A DNA stretch of 64,000 nt from Cloeon dipterum (taxonomy: Eukaryota; Arthropoda; Insecta; Ephemeroptera; Baetidae). Below the pieces are notes generated by a model. It saw only the letters and a list, made by a program, of their open reading frames with translations. It made no database searches and was not told the DNA's origin. The stretch is taken from NCBI RefSeq assembly GCF_949628265.1, contig NC_088787.1:24604501-24668500 (forward strand), in the 5' to 3' direction. The position numbers and the translations under genes were made by a program. Below, piece by piece: positions 13,001 to 25,789 of the stretch (position 1 is the stretch's first letter; every line of letters begins with the position of its first letter).

Positions 13001-16000
13001 CAAGATTTAACGCAAAGAGCAACATCTGCGGGACAAACACTCTTGATTTGTGCAAAATTATAACATTTATTCAAATATGCACCTGCCAAAGACCGCTAAA
13101 AAAGGTGACCGTAGTGCCGACTTCCAGCTCAGTGTACATTTCCCTTTGCGTTATCATTGTCCCATTTATTTCTCTTGTGACGTCGTGCTGGTAATCCTCA
13201 TTCATGGCGTAAACGACCACAGACTTACCCACGAGCAGGGTAATCACAGCAAAAGTTCCTGCGCAAGAGAGCGATGTATGACTTCAATTAAGCGAAAAGA
13301 TTTAATAAAAGTAGGTCTTACCCATAGAGTTGTGCCGGGAGGTGCCGAGGGGGGTATAAGCCAGTTGCGGGAAGAATGCCATGTACATGCCCACAACCGG
13401 AGGAACGTTAGCCATAAGAGCGTATCCGAGACCTTTGAGCGAATAATTTAATTTTTATTGGCATTTTGTTATTTATTAAATGAAATTTCGTATCTGACAA
13501 AACAGTCTAACAAAGTCGTTGCCAAATCTTAATTGTAGGTTTTGGATTTATTAATTTTAAAATTTATAAAAAACATAAGCTTTGATTTGATACGTAATCT
13601 CTAGTCGCAATTTTATTGAATAAATATAAACTTTTATAATTTAAGTTCTCTTAACTCATTTCTTACTTTGAATTCAAGTAGTAAAATTTTTAACTCGCTT
13701 TTAACGAGTGTATAATGATATGAAAATTATTTTTGTTATTCAATTAAAGCAGTTTACAGAATAACAAATTATTACGATATAGATTTTTAAATGCCAATGA
13801 AACACCATAGATTTGGCCATTTTGAAGGTGCTGCGAAGTTAAAATAACTTTACCTTGTGGGATATGCATAATTCCTACTGTTATGCCAGCGATCAGGTCG
13901 CATGGTCCATCTATTTTGGTGTCATATTTCGGCAGCCAGTCGAGAATAGGAATTCGTTCCTTCATCCATTTGCTTAATTTGAAATCGTTTATGTATCGCC
14001 GAATTATCCCTGTGAAAGAAATTATTATTTTAATTAATTTTTAGAAAAAAATGAACCACTGTAATAACTGGAAAATATTATCTTTTCATTAGACAAACTG
14101 AGCTAAGCTGAAAAATAAAACACATGCATTTGCTATGTTTTTAAAAAATATTTAACTGATAACTCTGGATGCATTTTTAATCGTCTTTGAATATTTTTAG
14201 TCTAAAATAATTCATGAAATTGAAGGGACATGGACGTATACTATTAATTTTGATGTCTAATAAAAAATATCCGGAAATTGTTATTGTCATCCTCTAAAGC
14301 ATTCTTAATCTAGAAAGTAACATAGAAAATTTGTTACTTAAATGAGTAAGCAACGACGCTATAACTCATTTAACAAACACAAATTACACGATGTTAATTT
14401 ATGGGTGATTATCTGAAGTAGTTTACCACTGTCCATAGGAATGTTTTTAATTGAAAAGGGAAAAATAGACCTCGAAAATGGTTATATTATTACTTAGTTA
14501 TTGTAAAGAGGAAAATATTTCAGTATTATTATTTCGCAATGTCTGTTAGTTAAACTTGGTAGTGTGCTGTCAAAATCAATATATAAAATCTTAAAATATT
14601 AAAAGTCTTTGAAAAAATTAGAAAATTTGCTTGAACAAATTATTTTAAAGAAGTTTCTAACTTATTAAAATATGACATATGAGCTACTTGCGCTTAAGAT
14701 GGGATACAACTTAAACCAACAAAAGATACCGAGCAAAAAATTTATAAAAATCATAAAATTTCTTAACATATCCAGAATGCACAGGAATGATCTGAAAATC
14801 CTATGAATTTTTCTCTTATTTTCAGCACTCTGACTAATACAGATTGTTAGGAGTTGTTCCTACATTAGCTAGACTTTGTGCAGTCACATGCACCTATCAG
14901 AAAGATGCATCTTTGATGCGTCACTCCTCCACAAGTGCAGATTCAATACGTATTTATTTAAATTTAAATCTATTTTTGATCGTGAAATACAATTCATATA
15001 CAAGAAGAGTATCGTTGGAAGAAAAAACTATGAACAGCATTAATTCAGATCAAGCCAATTTCTAAACAAGTTGGTAATTTCTTCCTCTTTTTTCAGTCAA
15101 TTCAAAAGTGAGCAAGATTATTTATAGAATTCAGTATATTAGAATTTGAGAGAGAAGAGATTTGACTTACCAGGCTTCTTTTTCCGTTCATAGTCGAAGT
15201 TGGTGCGGAAAACCTCCTTCGAGCTTTGAGCAACAGGCTGTTCTCCCGACTCGTCCATCGCCTCTTTCCCTATATGCATTAACACAGTACCGATGAATGA
15301 ACGCGTTTAAATACCAGAAGCTAATCAAATAACAAATTATGATATTGCAGAAGAGTGAGGGAAGCAGTAGTAAGATATTTTTAATAATTTGAATATTTTA
15401 AAATATTATGAGTCCATATTCTTTATGGATAATATATTATCAACACTATTATTTAACATTGATGCTAATAATATTTTTTAATTAATATTTTTTGTAAAAG
15501 CAATTAAAATTGTATCAGTGGTTAGACCACTTAAGAGCACAAACCAAATCTCGGACATTTTTCTCGTTTGCAGGTTTACAGCATAATACTCGGACTTGTC
15601 CCCTTTGGTAAAAACGATGGTTACTGCTTCATTTTTTAACTTGGAAGGAAACCTTCATGACTAGGGCACCAGTCGGAGCCAATGATATATGACGAGATAT
15701 GATATAAAGTTTCAACAACACGTGACCTAGGAGGACAATCCAAGTATTATCTTTTTGCCATGCAGATAAGCGTCCTCGAGTGTTAAGTCATTTTTCTCGA
15801 TGTTATAATGTTGGATAACGTCCATTAAATTTTGTCTCTATAGTTTAATGGAGATAGGGCTGAATATCTGCTAGCCAACATCAAAGTCGGGAAATAGTTA
15901 GGTGACGTTTTAACGACGAGGAGATTTTGTGTAATGATATGTGCCATTAATTCAAAGCAATTAACCTATATCCTACCTCAAAATTCTCAAACTGCTTTTT

Positions 16001-16113
16001 ATTTCATGTATTTAATTAATAATTCGAGAATTGGATTATATTCTAATTTAAGTGTGAAAGACAGACAATATCAAGTGCAAAGAAAACTCACTTTGCTCAT
16101 TTTCCTCGTTCAT
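10042..16113 (-). CDS. SLC26-family anion transporter (sulfate permease / prestin family)
   Basis: SLC26 proteins exchange or conduct anions such as chloride, sulfate and bicarbonate across the membrane. Fourteen coding exons join in frame to about 696 residues, a normal family length: 16113-16092, 15269-15171, 14009-13854, 13432-13322, 13258-13083, 13025-12861, 12809-12684, 12090-11957, 11898-11736, 11674-11498, 11448-11176, 11114-10962, 10547-10343 and 10172-10042. The start MNEENEQRKEAMDES comes from a tiny first exon. Typical family stretches follow: LPKYDTKIDGPCDLIAGITVG then GIMHIPQG(L)GYALMANVPPVVG, TSRHNSMGTFAVITLLVG, SDAFVSSFIAGAGIHIFTSQ, and SLSRSMVLNDVGGATQLTGL in the transport core. 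The C-terminal STAS domain contains VSWIVIDLSSMSNIDPTGSD. An untranslated first exon probably ends at a GTGAGT near 16350. The exact subfamily and substrate cannot be told from sequence alone. Confidence 0.93.
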
Positions 16114-18761
16114 TAAAAATTATACTGAAAATTATATCACTTTTTAAAGAAAATCCCAAATACAATTTAATACTAATGAACCCCATCACACTCAAAAAGA
16201 AAAACATTGTATTTCAACCAATTCGCACAAATTTTAGGAAAGATTTGTGTGCATGACGCTTTAATGATATTAAAAGGAAGTGAAATTTTCGAGATTAACT
16301 GCTTTAGTATGACTAATCACAGGGAAAATTAAATGAAAAATACTCACAACTTTTCAAGGATGGCCTACACAACGAGACGACAGCAGCCCGCCATTGACGT
16401 TGTCATGTTACTACGGAAACCCGACAAAATCGTGCACATATATAAGTGCCGACGGAAAGAAGAATAACAAATTATTCATGTGGGGGGAGCTGTTTACTGT
16501 ACAATATTGAAAATATTACCACTTTCCCTGACATTATTAAAAAAGAATGCGGTTATGACATGAAAATGTGTATTAAGTTAAATAAAAAATACGTGCAAAA
16601 AGTAAAAACATAGGAGTGAGTAAATATAATTACGAGGAAAATGAATTCAAGTATTTGGGTTATTCTTTTAGTAATTTACTGTATGGCTGTTACGTCTTTA
16701 GTATATAGCATTTTCGATATATCCATTCGCAGCATGAACATTCGTGATATTTATTAGTCATTTTTCATAACAAAAAGCTGAGATAACTTCTGAAAGAGGG
16801 AATAACTCATAGCTTATTACATTTAAAAATGTGTACAGAGTAACTTTCAAAATTATTTACTTAACGACATTTTCCCAATATGATCACTGTTAATATTATG
16901 CCTTTTTTTAATTGTAATGTGACGGTACTTAAATTCGTGCTCGCATTGATTATGCTTCTACTAGTGAATTCTGCACTTATTATCCAGTTGGTCAGTTGAT
17001 CAGTATTTAGACTTGGAATTAAATCACCTCATTCATTCAGCCCAAACAATTCATTACCTTATATGAGCTTCGTGATCATGACGATCAGTCGTTAAATCGA
17101 TTAAATCTCTCAAACACAGCACTTAGGTATGGATTATGTTGATCTAGAAATATTTCAAAACGAGTTTATGTAATTTTTACAAAACAACATCATCAAAATA
17201 AAATCAACAACTCGAAACCCCTGCTGCATTTGTAATTTGAAAGATCTTTAGAAGTCGTTCTTTTCAGTTTAAAAAGATTAAAATTCTATAGCTATTCAAG
17301 GTGGCACAAACAAATTTTCAAGATCAGCAGTTGAAGCTAATTTATTGTTTAATTTAAATTAATTACTAATCCATTTTGGCTCGCATTGTTGTCATTGTTT
17401 AACGCTTACATTGGATGCACACATGCAATGTTAGAGTTCAAGCGATTTTTGGAGGTCTAGTGCGGGCTGATATAATTTTACTGTAGTAAATAGCGTAAGT
17501 AATACAGTATATGCGTTTAATCTGTCTCTCAATATATACAAAGTACAATGATTATTTGAAAAGAGAGATTTAAGTGCAATTAAAGAGGATTTTGATAATT
17601 CAAAATCCTGGAAATCCTTGTTGTCAAGACATGAACCCATCCCTTAGGATTCAGTTGAAGCCAAAATTGACCTAACTGTAATTAGCACTGCTAATTATTT
17701 AGAAATGTGGCTGCAAAGTTAGCATGCTGCTTTTCAAATGATGAGGACTGTCTCCTTACTTAAAATCTTTTTTCCTTAAAAGGTTTCATACGCTGTAGAA
17801 CAGATCTCGAAGAAAGGAATTTGAAATCTGCCAAAAAATGTGGTCAAGCCGTAAATTTTGGAGAAAATTTGAATTATTATTGTATGTATATAGCATATGG
17901 TCATTTTTTACTTTTGCGAATACATATATAAAAAAATTTCCATCGATCAACTTCTTATGACATCCAACAATTCAAATAATTTTCAATTGTCACCCACAAT
18001 CTATCCTCTTTAATTATACATATTGTTTCTTATAACACAGGCAGCTTATTTTTAGGGCATTGGTTATAGTTTTTCTAGTACAGGCCGAGTAAATAAAGAT
18101 ATAGGAAAATGTTTTGCATTCGAATGAGCAACAACTAACAAATTGATGTATTATTAAAATAATAATTTAATATTTTTAAAAAATAAGCTAAGAAAATGGC
18201 AACATGTTGTCCAGCTTGATCAATTTTGTCAGTTGAATCCAATTTTATTTTTCTTTATCTCTACTGATAGATTATATAAGCATAAAATGTGTGCTTTTAC
18301 CGATTTTTACTGTATTTCGTTGTATTTTGCGGACCAGGGATAGCCTTAATATTTAATTAAAATTGAAATTATTTAAAGAATAAAATACATACATTTATAT
18401 TTATATGCCTAAACGTAAGTTTTAAAATTGCAATCTTTCGTTGAGCAACTTCAGTGAAAACTATGCGATTCAGTAAGTATTTGATAAATTTTATCAACAA
18501 TAACATAATATAATTTTACATGCATTGAGATTTAAGTATACTTATATATTTTGAGCATTAATGTGTTCATAATAATATGAATATCAACAATAGCCGTAAG
18601 AACGTTACTTTCGCGATTTCTTTGGGTGATAGCAGTCTGCAGATGTCTTATTCTCTCTTTAAGCGAATTAAAATGCGTTGCGCAAGAGCTGTACAGCTCG
18701 CACTAAATCGCATCGTCCTTGTGAACTTCCTCTGTGTGCTGTGTCAGCTCACGGTCGTCGG
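16114..18761. other. Upstream region of the SLC26 gene and intergenic DNA
   Basis: The interval 16340-16450 is less AT-rich and probably carries the 5' untranslated exon and promoter of the SLC26 gene (donor-like AAGTT|GTGAGTAT on the minus strand). From about 16.5 to 18.5 kb I see only AT-rich sequence with no supported exon. Around 18.66-18.80 kb GC rises where the ZAD-like gene ends. Confidence 0.4.
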
Positions 18762-19259
18762 CTAAAATTTGCGTGCAAAACTCGCATCAACGTGTGCACA
18801 TCTCGCGGAAAAAATTTCTTCGTCTGTCATTGCCTCCATAACAACTGAGCAAGGCTTTAAGTTTCCAACTGTAAAATGTGATATTTTGATTTAAAATTAA
18901 GCAAAATTTTCTGAATTATTTTATTTTGCTTACGAGAATAGTGCATTTCTAGGAGATCACGCTCAACAGGCCACCAATGCTCAGCGATGGTTTCTGTCAG
19001 ATCACCCACTGATTTCTCGAGGAGTCTAGAAAATCCGAAAAATAAGCAAAACATACAGATAAATTAAAAATTTGAATATCTCACCTGGCATCCCAGACGC
19101 AAAAATTGCAGAAAACATCTTCCGGACTCAATTCGGGGACCAATTCGTATCCCAAATTGTCCAAATGCCATTCCATTTGTCGATGGAAGTCGCTTGGAAG
19201 ATCCCGTCTACCGCCGGACGCGCGCAGAGACGGCAAATCAGGTGGTTGACGGTGGGCAT
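18762..19259 (-). CDS. Small ZAD-like (zinc-finger-associated domain) gene with a frame break
   Basis: ZAD is an insect-expanded zinc-binding dimerisation domain with two Cys pairs about 40-50 residues apart. Exons 19259-19085, 19025-18934 and 18868-18762 have good splice signals (CCAG|GTGAGA, TCTAG, TTCTC|GTAAGC, TTTACAG). The first Cys pair is in MPTVNHLICRLCARPAVDGIF. The second is in PELSPEDVFCNFCVWDA, followed by LLEKSVGDLTETIAEHWW and the end CAHVDASFARKF. The spacing between pairs fits ZAD, but the second pair is in another frame than the first; the switch lies between about 19223 and 19176. Either the gene or assembly carries a single indel, or translation starts at the ATG at 19176 and the protein lacks the first pair. 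No C2H2 array follows, so a lone ZAD-type product is inferred. Confidence 0.5.
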
Positions 19260-19500
19260 AGCGGCGCGTCTTTTATAATATAATAAACTCACGACGTGAC
19301 ACGTATGCTGTGCTACTGTAGCAACGCTCATCAGCTGTGTCATACAGAGAGGAAGGAGTGAAAAAAACAACCCTTTCGTGTGATTTCTCGAGGGCGGAGC
19401 GTAAAAACCGTAATAATAAAAACAGCGCGAAACTCGTTGACGTGTGTATGAATTGTTTACTTCCTAATTTTAGGCAAATCAGGTGGTTAATAGTGAGTAT
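19225..19500. repeat. Short duplicated segments beside the ZAD-like gene
   Basis: The minus-strand text around TCAACCACCTGATTTGCC (about 19230-19250) recurs about 240 bases away as TTAACCACCTGATTTGCC (about 19470-19490). A second similarity links GCGCGTCTTTTATAATATAA near 19265 with a diverged copy near 19855-19880. These look like remnants of a local duplication covering the start of the ZAD-like exon. Confidence 0.4.
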
Positions 19501-19527
19501 TGTGACACCCTGACGAGAGCACGTCAT

Positions 19528-20870
19528 ATGTGTGCTCAGGTGATCAGATGAGTCAGCGCCTCAAACGGGGGAGGAGAATAATTTTTTCCATTTGGAGGAA
19601 CACTCTACGACCTGCTTACTGATTTAGACACTTAACACGATTCTTGTGAAACGATTTTCTTGAAACCTGTTCCTTAAGCACCGTTTGAACGTTCCGTAAA
19701 TATCAGGATTATTAGTTTAATTAAATCTATCTTAGCAGATTCAGATTATTATTTTGTAATTTTATAGCCATAAAATATATTTAAAAATATATATAAAAAT
19801 ATATATTAAAAATACCAAGAGATAAATACATTTGAGTAAAGTCCTGCCGATTGGGCGCGTCAGCGCATCTTTTATCTTATTATGCTGCACAAAGTAGAAT
19901 GTGAGTGAGGGATGAAATCAACATGTCTCGCGCGTTTAAGTCTCTGATTTTTGCTTACTGACTTTCGTGTTTGCTAAAATGCAGCCATCAACTAAAACCA
20001 TCTAAACAATCTTATATGTTATTCCTTATTAATTTTACAAGTAGGTTGTAAGCCTGCTCACGTCACTAAAATAAATTCTATGTATATATGATAACGTATG
20101 AGTGCGCCGTCATGCAGCAAAATTCAACCAAAACTAATTTTCAAAAATAATTTTTTTCTTAAAGAGCGCATAATAACCAAAATGCATTTTAGTAAAATAA
20201 TGGTACATTGAATATTAATTTATTAACAGCCGTTTTTTTTCGTAAGACTAAGAATTTTATTGAGATAACACTAATTTTGCTGAATCTTCTTCTATGGCAG
20301 GTTCTCCTTCTTTTTTTCCAATTTTTTAAACGTATGTGCTTGACGAAGAGCTCTTACTTACATCGTCATTTCCTACATTCCGAGGCAATGTAGTTCCAGT
20401 AGAAGAGCGTCTCTGGAAGAGAATGCATTACATAATGCGTTAAGTCTGATTTTAATTCAGATATATATGTGTGTATACATTTTGATCGGTGGTAGCGAAA
20501 TAACTTGGGTTGACGATGCCGTCGAGCGATTTAAATCGTTGATGATGCTGTTAAATCAAGGGTTAAGATTAATTAAGATTATATAATGATATAAAATGTA
20601 ATGAAAATAAATTTTCAGATGAACCTGGCAGTTTGACTTTCCTAGTAGAGCAACCATAAGAGAACAAAGGAACATTGTATATTGTTATTATGGGCCAGCA
20701 GAGCAACTTTGCCCCATATCTGCCCACATCCAAAACAAAAATGTCCCAACTTCAATTCAATTGATAAAAACAAAAAGTTTGCAAAGACTATGAAACTTAT
20801 CTTGTTTAGGGAAATGTAATCCATTCAGTAGAGACCTCTTTTGAATCCAATTAATCTGGTTAAATTTATT
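19528..20870. other. AT-rich stretch without supported exons
   Basis: Contains a run of ATAT-rich simple sequence near 19770-19815. Possible very short 3' exons of the next minus-strand gene may lie between 20.5 and 20.9 kb (for example AAAGTCAAACTGCC between AG and GT near 20630), but I could not confirm them. Confidence 0.35.
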
Positions 20871-20879
20871 GCTCACCCG

Positions 20880-23335
20880 AGAATCCTCATGTTGCGGCCA
20901 CTGGTCTGGACTCTGATTGGAAAAATGAAATATTTAACAAGCATTAATTGGTTTTGTAGTGCGAAATCGATAGATACAAAATTTATGTAAATTATTTTAA
21001 TTTTTGCTATTACGATGAAGGCAGTTCAAATTTTTGAATATTTTATTTTATATTAATACGTATCCTCCTGAGAGAAGAGCAACTAGTATTTCATTTCAAT
21101 TTAATATTTCAGAATCATTGGAGGCCGAAAAATTACCTTCTGGGCAGTTCAATGAGTTTAATTATGGTTTCTTCATAAAAGTTATGTGTATATTTTGTAT
21201 TTGTACAGGGAATCATTGACACCATAACATGAGGATAAATTTAAAAGTAGGATTTATATTTAATTTTCGAATTTAAAAAATTGCACTAAAACTAATCAAC
21301 CTACAAAAATATATTTTGAAATATTTTTCCTATCAATCTATTTTGCATTATTTACTGTTCCCACCTTCACACCCTGGATGAGAAAATAAATTATTTAAGA
21401 TGCATTTTTCACTACCACGACAGTTCTAAATCTTAGGATGGAATAAATAAAATAAAAATTTTGATTTTTGCAATTAAAAAGCAGGCATTCAATTAATGTT
21501 AATACAATGAACTTGCCCTCTTGAGAGAGGAAATTCTATTGATGATAGCACGACAGCCAATTTTCATCGCATCAAATTTATTGCTTACCTTTGCAACGCC
21601 GAACGGTATCATATTCTCATAGTGACAGGGCCAGTATTGTACCTGATTGGCATAATATAAGAGAATAGTAATTTAATTGTATTGTTGTCAATTGCGATAG
21701 TAAAAAATCTTACCAAATGTTTTCTAAAAAAATAGATTTAATCTCAAAACATCTGGTCTAAAAAACCACAAATTTTGAGCCGCAGATCGCTTTTGAGACA
21801 TTTACAGAGCGTGACCTTACTTTCAATTCAATAATTTGTTCGAGATGTTATCGTGACGCGAACTGCTCGCTATCAGGAGGTCACTCACCTCGAAAGAGAT
21901 AAACTGATAAAAAAAATTATTTTTAAATGTCAAAGTGAAAATGACAAGAGTCAAACAGACATAGTAAATTGCAGCTACAATGAGACACGCTCTGATGTGT
22001 TTTTTTGCTACTTAAATCTAAATTGTTTGATTATATGGCTAAAATTATTTTGCATACAAGCTTAAGTAATATATATGTGCAAACCATCTTGGTATAACAT
22101 CCTTTTGGACCGTTCGTCTTGGTCATAGGTGCATTTCTATCTTCCTCCTGAAATGGAATCGAAAAGCATCAACCAATGTGTTGTATTGACATAATTCCAA
22201 TTTGTCATTTCTTAAATTTCAGCAAATTGTCTCGTTTGCGGATACAATAATTTTCCAATGTCTCATCCAGCGAGCTTAAAAATAATATTTGCTAACCTTT
22301 GCTTCATGAATATTGCATCTTGACACGTTATTTTTTACTGTCATAGGCAAGTAGTCTTCGATGCCAGCCTGTAACGGAATCACAAAAGTGGTCAATCAAG
22401 GCAATACTCCGTACCTCCCGTGCGAACGGGTATAATTGGAATATATCATCAATTAATAAAAGGGAATTGAAAATGTTACGGATTTCTTTTACCAATGTTG
22501 GGAAACTCTCAATTTGTCTTGGTGTGATCAAGCGAGTATAGAGATTTTGGTCGTTGGTCAGATCACCCGAGTGCAGGTTATACTAAAATCCAACACGTCT
22601 ATTATGAATGGTTATCAATGGTTTAAATATTTTTTCTTACGAGAGGGTAATACAGTTTTCCATTGTTATACTCCGATTTTGAAGTGTTGAAGTACTAAAA
22701 AATTAAAGGAACACAACGGAGCTATTTTAATATGGTATACCAGGATAGATTTGATTTACACTGACCGTGCAGATTAGGAACTCCTTGAAGTTGTAGCTAT
22801 TTATTGCATCCCTCGTCCATTGAGCCAAAACGTTCTCACCCTTTTAAAATAGATCAAGTAAAAATGATCCAGTTATTTAATTGTTTCTGCATTTTTTAAA
22901 GGTATAAACATATTAAATTTACCCGTTGCAATTTCTTCGTATGTTTTTCCTTTAATTCATTAACTCTCTCAACGTTAGTAGGTGCTTTGCTGATGATTGA
23001 TCTGGCGGTTCGCTCGTTTTCCGCTGTGCCGTACAGACTGTTCGCTGCTGAGAGGAAATCGGGCTTGTTCTGCAGTAGTGGTATCAGCTGGTTAAGCATA
23101 TTGACAGCTTGCAGACTGATCTCCGTGAAGGACGTCCAAATCAGAGCCATGTGAAACGCGAGTTCGCTCGTCGCGGACCAGAGAGTGATGTACTCAATGA
23201 GTAGGCAGACCAGCTTCCCCTTATCCGCGTCCTTAGAGCTCAAGATCTCATCCAAGCGATCAAGCAACACAAGTTCCAAAGCAAAACGTATATGATTTAG
23301 AGCAACAAGCTGAAAGAAGATTAGCATAAATTTGA

Positions 23336-23371
<36 letters not shown>

Positions 23372-25465
23372 CAGTTGACAGAAAGTTGAGATTTTTTAAT
23401 TTGCAATCATTGCTTGCGTTTTTATTTTGTTTGTCAGTAAGAATCAAATTAAAAAAAATGCTATATAATGTCCCTGCTTTTGGATTCTATAGTAAAATGA
23501 AATAAAAACTTCTGAATGAACGTTAATGACGTGAGAAAAATTGATTCTCCTAAAACTAAATAATGGAATTATTTGTCTGGATATGACTGAGTTACCCTGC
23601 AGAACCGTAATAAAGATTAATCTAAAACTAAATAAAATGTGTAATGGCATTTTCACAATATTTTATACGATCAAAATAATGCTACCAAAAGTATATTGGT
23701 TTATAAATCCCACATGCGTGTTATTGCGAGCTTATACCTTGCTTTCCTCGTTCGCATTACTCACCAACTAAAATTGCTTGCTAAAATATTTTAATTTTCT
23801 CGGCGTTTCGCGGTTCTTTCTTTGTTTTTTGTTCTAATATGAGACTTTTCAACGGACATTATTGTCTCGTCTTCAAGACTATAAGGATATACTTACCTGG
23901 CTATGGAGGTTCTCGCGATTCTTGTACTAAAAAAAATGAAAAATTTAATTTTGTTATTTTGCAGCGACTGGAGGAATATTTACCTCTTTATAAAGGTTTC
24001 TCATCTTGTAAAGCAATCGCTTTAAATCGACGTGCGTGAGAAATATGACTAGGGCTTCGGATGAATTGCCTATCTCAATCATCATATCCATGAGCTCCTG
24101 TGCATCAGCGTCGAAATTGTTTTTGTCCTGTTTGTTTATAATTAGCGCAAACACCATCGCCTTGAATACTTTGGTGTACTGTGGCTTATTTATCTCATGG
24201 TGTGGCACGTGGACGAGCATCTTTTTAATCCTCTCAGCCAAATGAAAATCGATGGTGGCGTCCAAAGCCTAAAGGGGGACTTGCATTTTTTACTTCTCTA
24301 AACTTTTAGAATGGGGACCACAGACCTGGTACATGTACTTCCAGGGTTTCCGGAACTCGACTGTATCCAGCATTTGAATGGCGAGGATCAAAACATCCAC
24401 AGCGCTTTCCAAGCTGCTAACGTTAGTAATCAATTTCGGAGTGGCGATACATAAGTTTATCAGCACTTTTTTCAAAAAAGGGGCTTCCACGTTTTGGATG
24501 GCGAGATGGATACTCCTGATTCGCATCCAAATTATTCCTTCGTCAATCAAAGGATCTGTGCAAAAAAATTCAACCATTTATTTTTAAAGAGTAATTTATA
24601 TTATTCATAATTAAGCACATTACTCACATACTGACGAGTCCAAAGTAGGGAGCCGTTTAGGCAACGAATAGGTAATGAAACTTAAGCTTTTATTTGTACT
24701 TAGACGTTCCAAGTTGTTGTTTTCGGTGAGCAGCCAGCGCTCGTCCCTTTGGGATAATTTTAGCTTCTTCATCACATCGAGTTCGTTTTGGCTTAATGGC
24801 TCAGTTTTGAATATAAACACGATATTCATAAGTCTGCAACCCAAATGGATTCACAGTTTTAATAATTGTAAAAGATAAATGGATGTAATATATTTTTTGT
24901 TTGCAGGCGGCTACCCTTAAAAATTGTATGGTGCTCGTGGCACTTTAGTTGTTGGAATTGCTGCTCTCGTATCTGTTGATGGCAGGAATTTATTTCCCGC
25001 ATGCGTTTGGAATTCGCTCTTTCAATTTATTAGAAATGTAAACTTACCGGCAGATAGCCTGTGACTCAAACTCTGTGAAAATTGTGCTCTTTCGGATGTA
25101 ATCAAGGAGTTTGGTGTAAAATGCTAAGAATTGGTTCGCATGTTCACAATCAAGGAGGGATTTGGACAAACTGAAAATAAAATATATTTTTACGTCTCTA
25201 ATTAAAGTGCTCACAGTTGTTTGTAAGATAAAGAAAACCAACGCTTTCCTGTAGGATTCATAGAATTCCAATCACCAAATATTCCAAGAGTATAATGTGT
25301 CTACGAATCCTATAAATCGCTCGACTTTGCAAACACAATTTAATCATTAATTTATTGCAACTTTTGTTAAAATTACCTGTAAAATTCGTCACTATAGTAT
25401 TCAACAAAAACATCATCATGGTAGATGTCTGCATGGTCTTGAGGTTTCTTTTTCAATTGTGACAT
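20880..25465 (-). CDS. Unrecognised, probably helical protein encoded by many short exons
   Basis: The model starts at ATG 25465 (MSQLKKKPQDHADIYHDDV). Exons 25465-25377, 25170-25048, 24833-24628, 24555-24326, 24268-23984, 23920-23897 (24 bases), 23309-22923, 22840-22766, 22694-22641, 22582-22415, 22368-22297 and 22147-about 22093 all join in frame with GT-AG signals. Further short exons appear near 21900 (FISFE), 21656-21603 (VQYWPCHYENMIPFGVAK) and 20920-20884 (SPDQWPQHEDSR); the 3' end is not found. The first ~400 residues look alpha-helical and leucine-rich, for example SAVDVLILAIQMLDTVEF, FKAMVFALIINKQDKNNFDA and HIRFALELVLLDRLDEIL, as in ARM/HEAT-type solenoids. No signal peptide, membrane segment or catalytic motif is evident. 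I do not recognise the family. It is divergent from the small coiled-coil gene at 25.8 kb, with which it may share a promoter. Confidence 0.65.
23341..23369. repeat. 29-base poly(A) tract
   Basis: An uninterrupted run of 29 A on the plus strand. On the minus strand it is a poly(T) run upstream of a branch-point-like TGCTAAT and the acceptor TTCTTTCAG of the exon at 23309, so it acts as, or sits next to, a polypyrimidine tract. Confidence 0.9.
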
Positions 25466-25546
25466 ATTGATTATGTCTTGTGCGATTTTTAGGTATAAAA
25501 AATAAACTGTCTTTTGACTAAAAAGAAAAAGGCAACCGGAAACTAA
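25466..25546. promoter_or_regulatory. Probable bidirectional promoter region
   Basis: The starts of the minus-strand helical-protein gene (25465) and of plus-strand reading frames (25547 or 25790) are separated by under 350 bases. No TATA box or other decisive element is visible, so this is inferred from gene layout. Confidence 0.3.
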
Positions 25547-25789
25547 ATGAAACGATCACCGGTCACGCTAAAACAGACAGCTCAAAATAGAGTGATTCCT
25601 ACACCCCAGGCCTTGCAGTTGTGGTTACCACGTTTGTATGTGAAGTGGATGATTATTCCCACATCGTTTTTCACTTCCCCGACCATCCTGACAGGTTCCT
25701 CGTCGTTTAGAGAAAATATTCTGCATTTTCACCGGCAAATAATTGCGTACTCTAGATTTCTGGCATTGTCGGCCGCAACAAATAGCTAA

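Noticed and set aside
23341-23369. Poly(A) tract as the tail of a retroposed copy
   Set aside because: No retroposed gene body adjoins it; on the minus strand it serves as a T-rich tract before a splice acceptor of the host gene.
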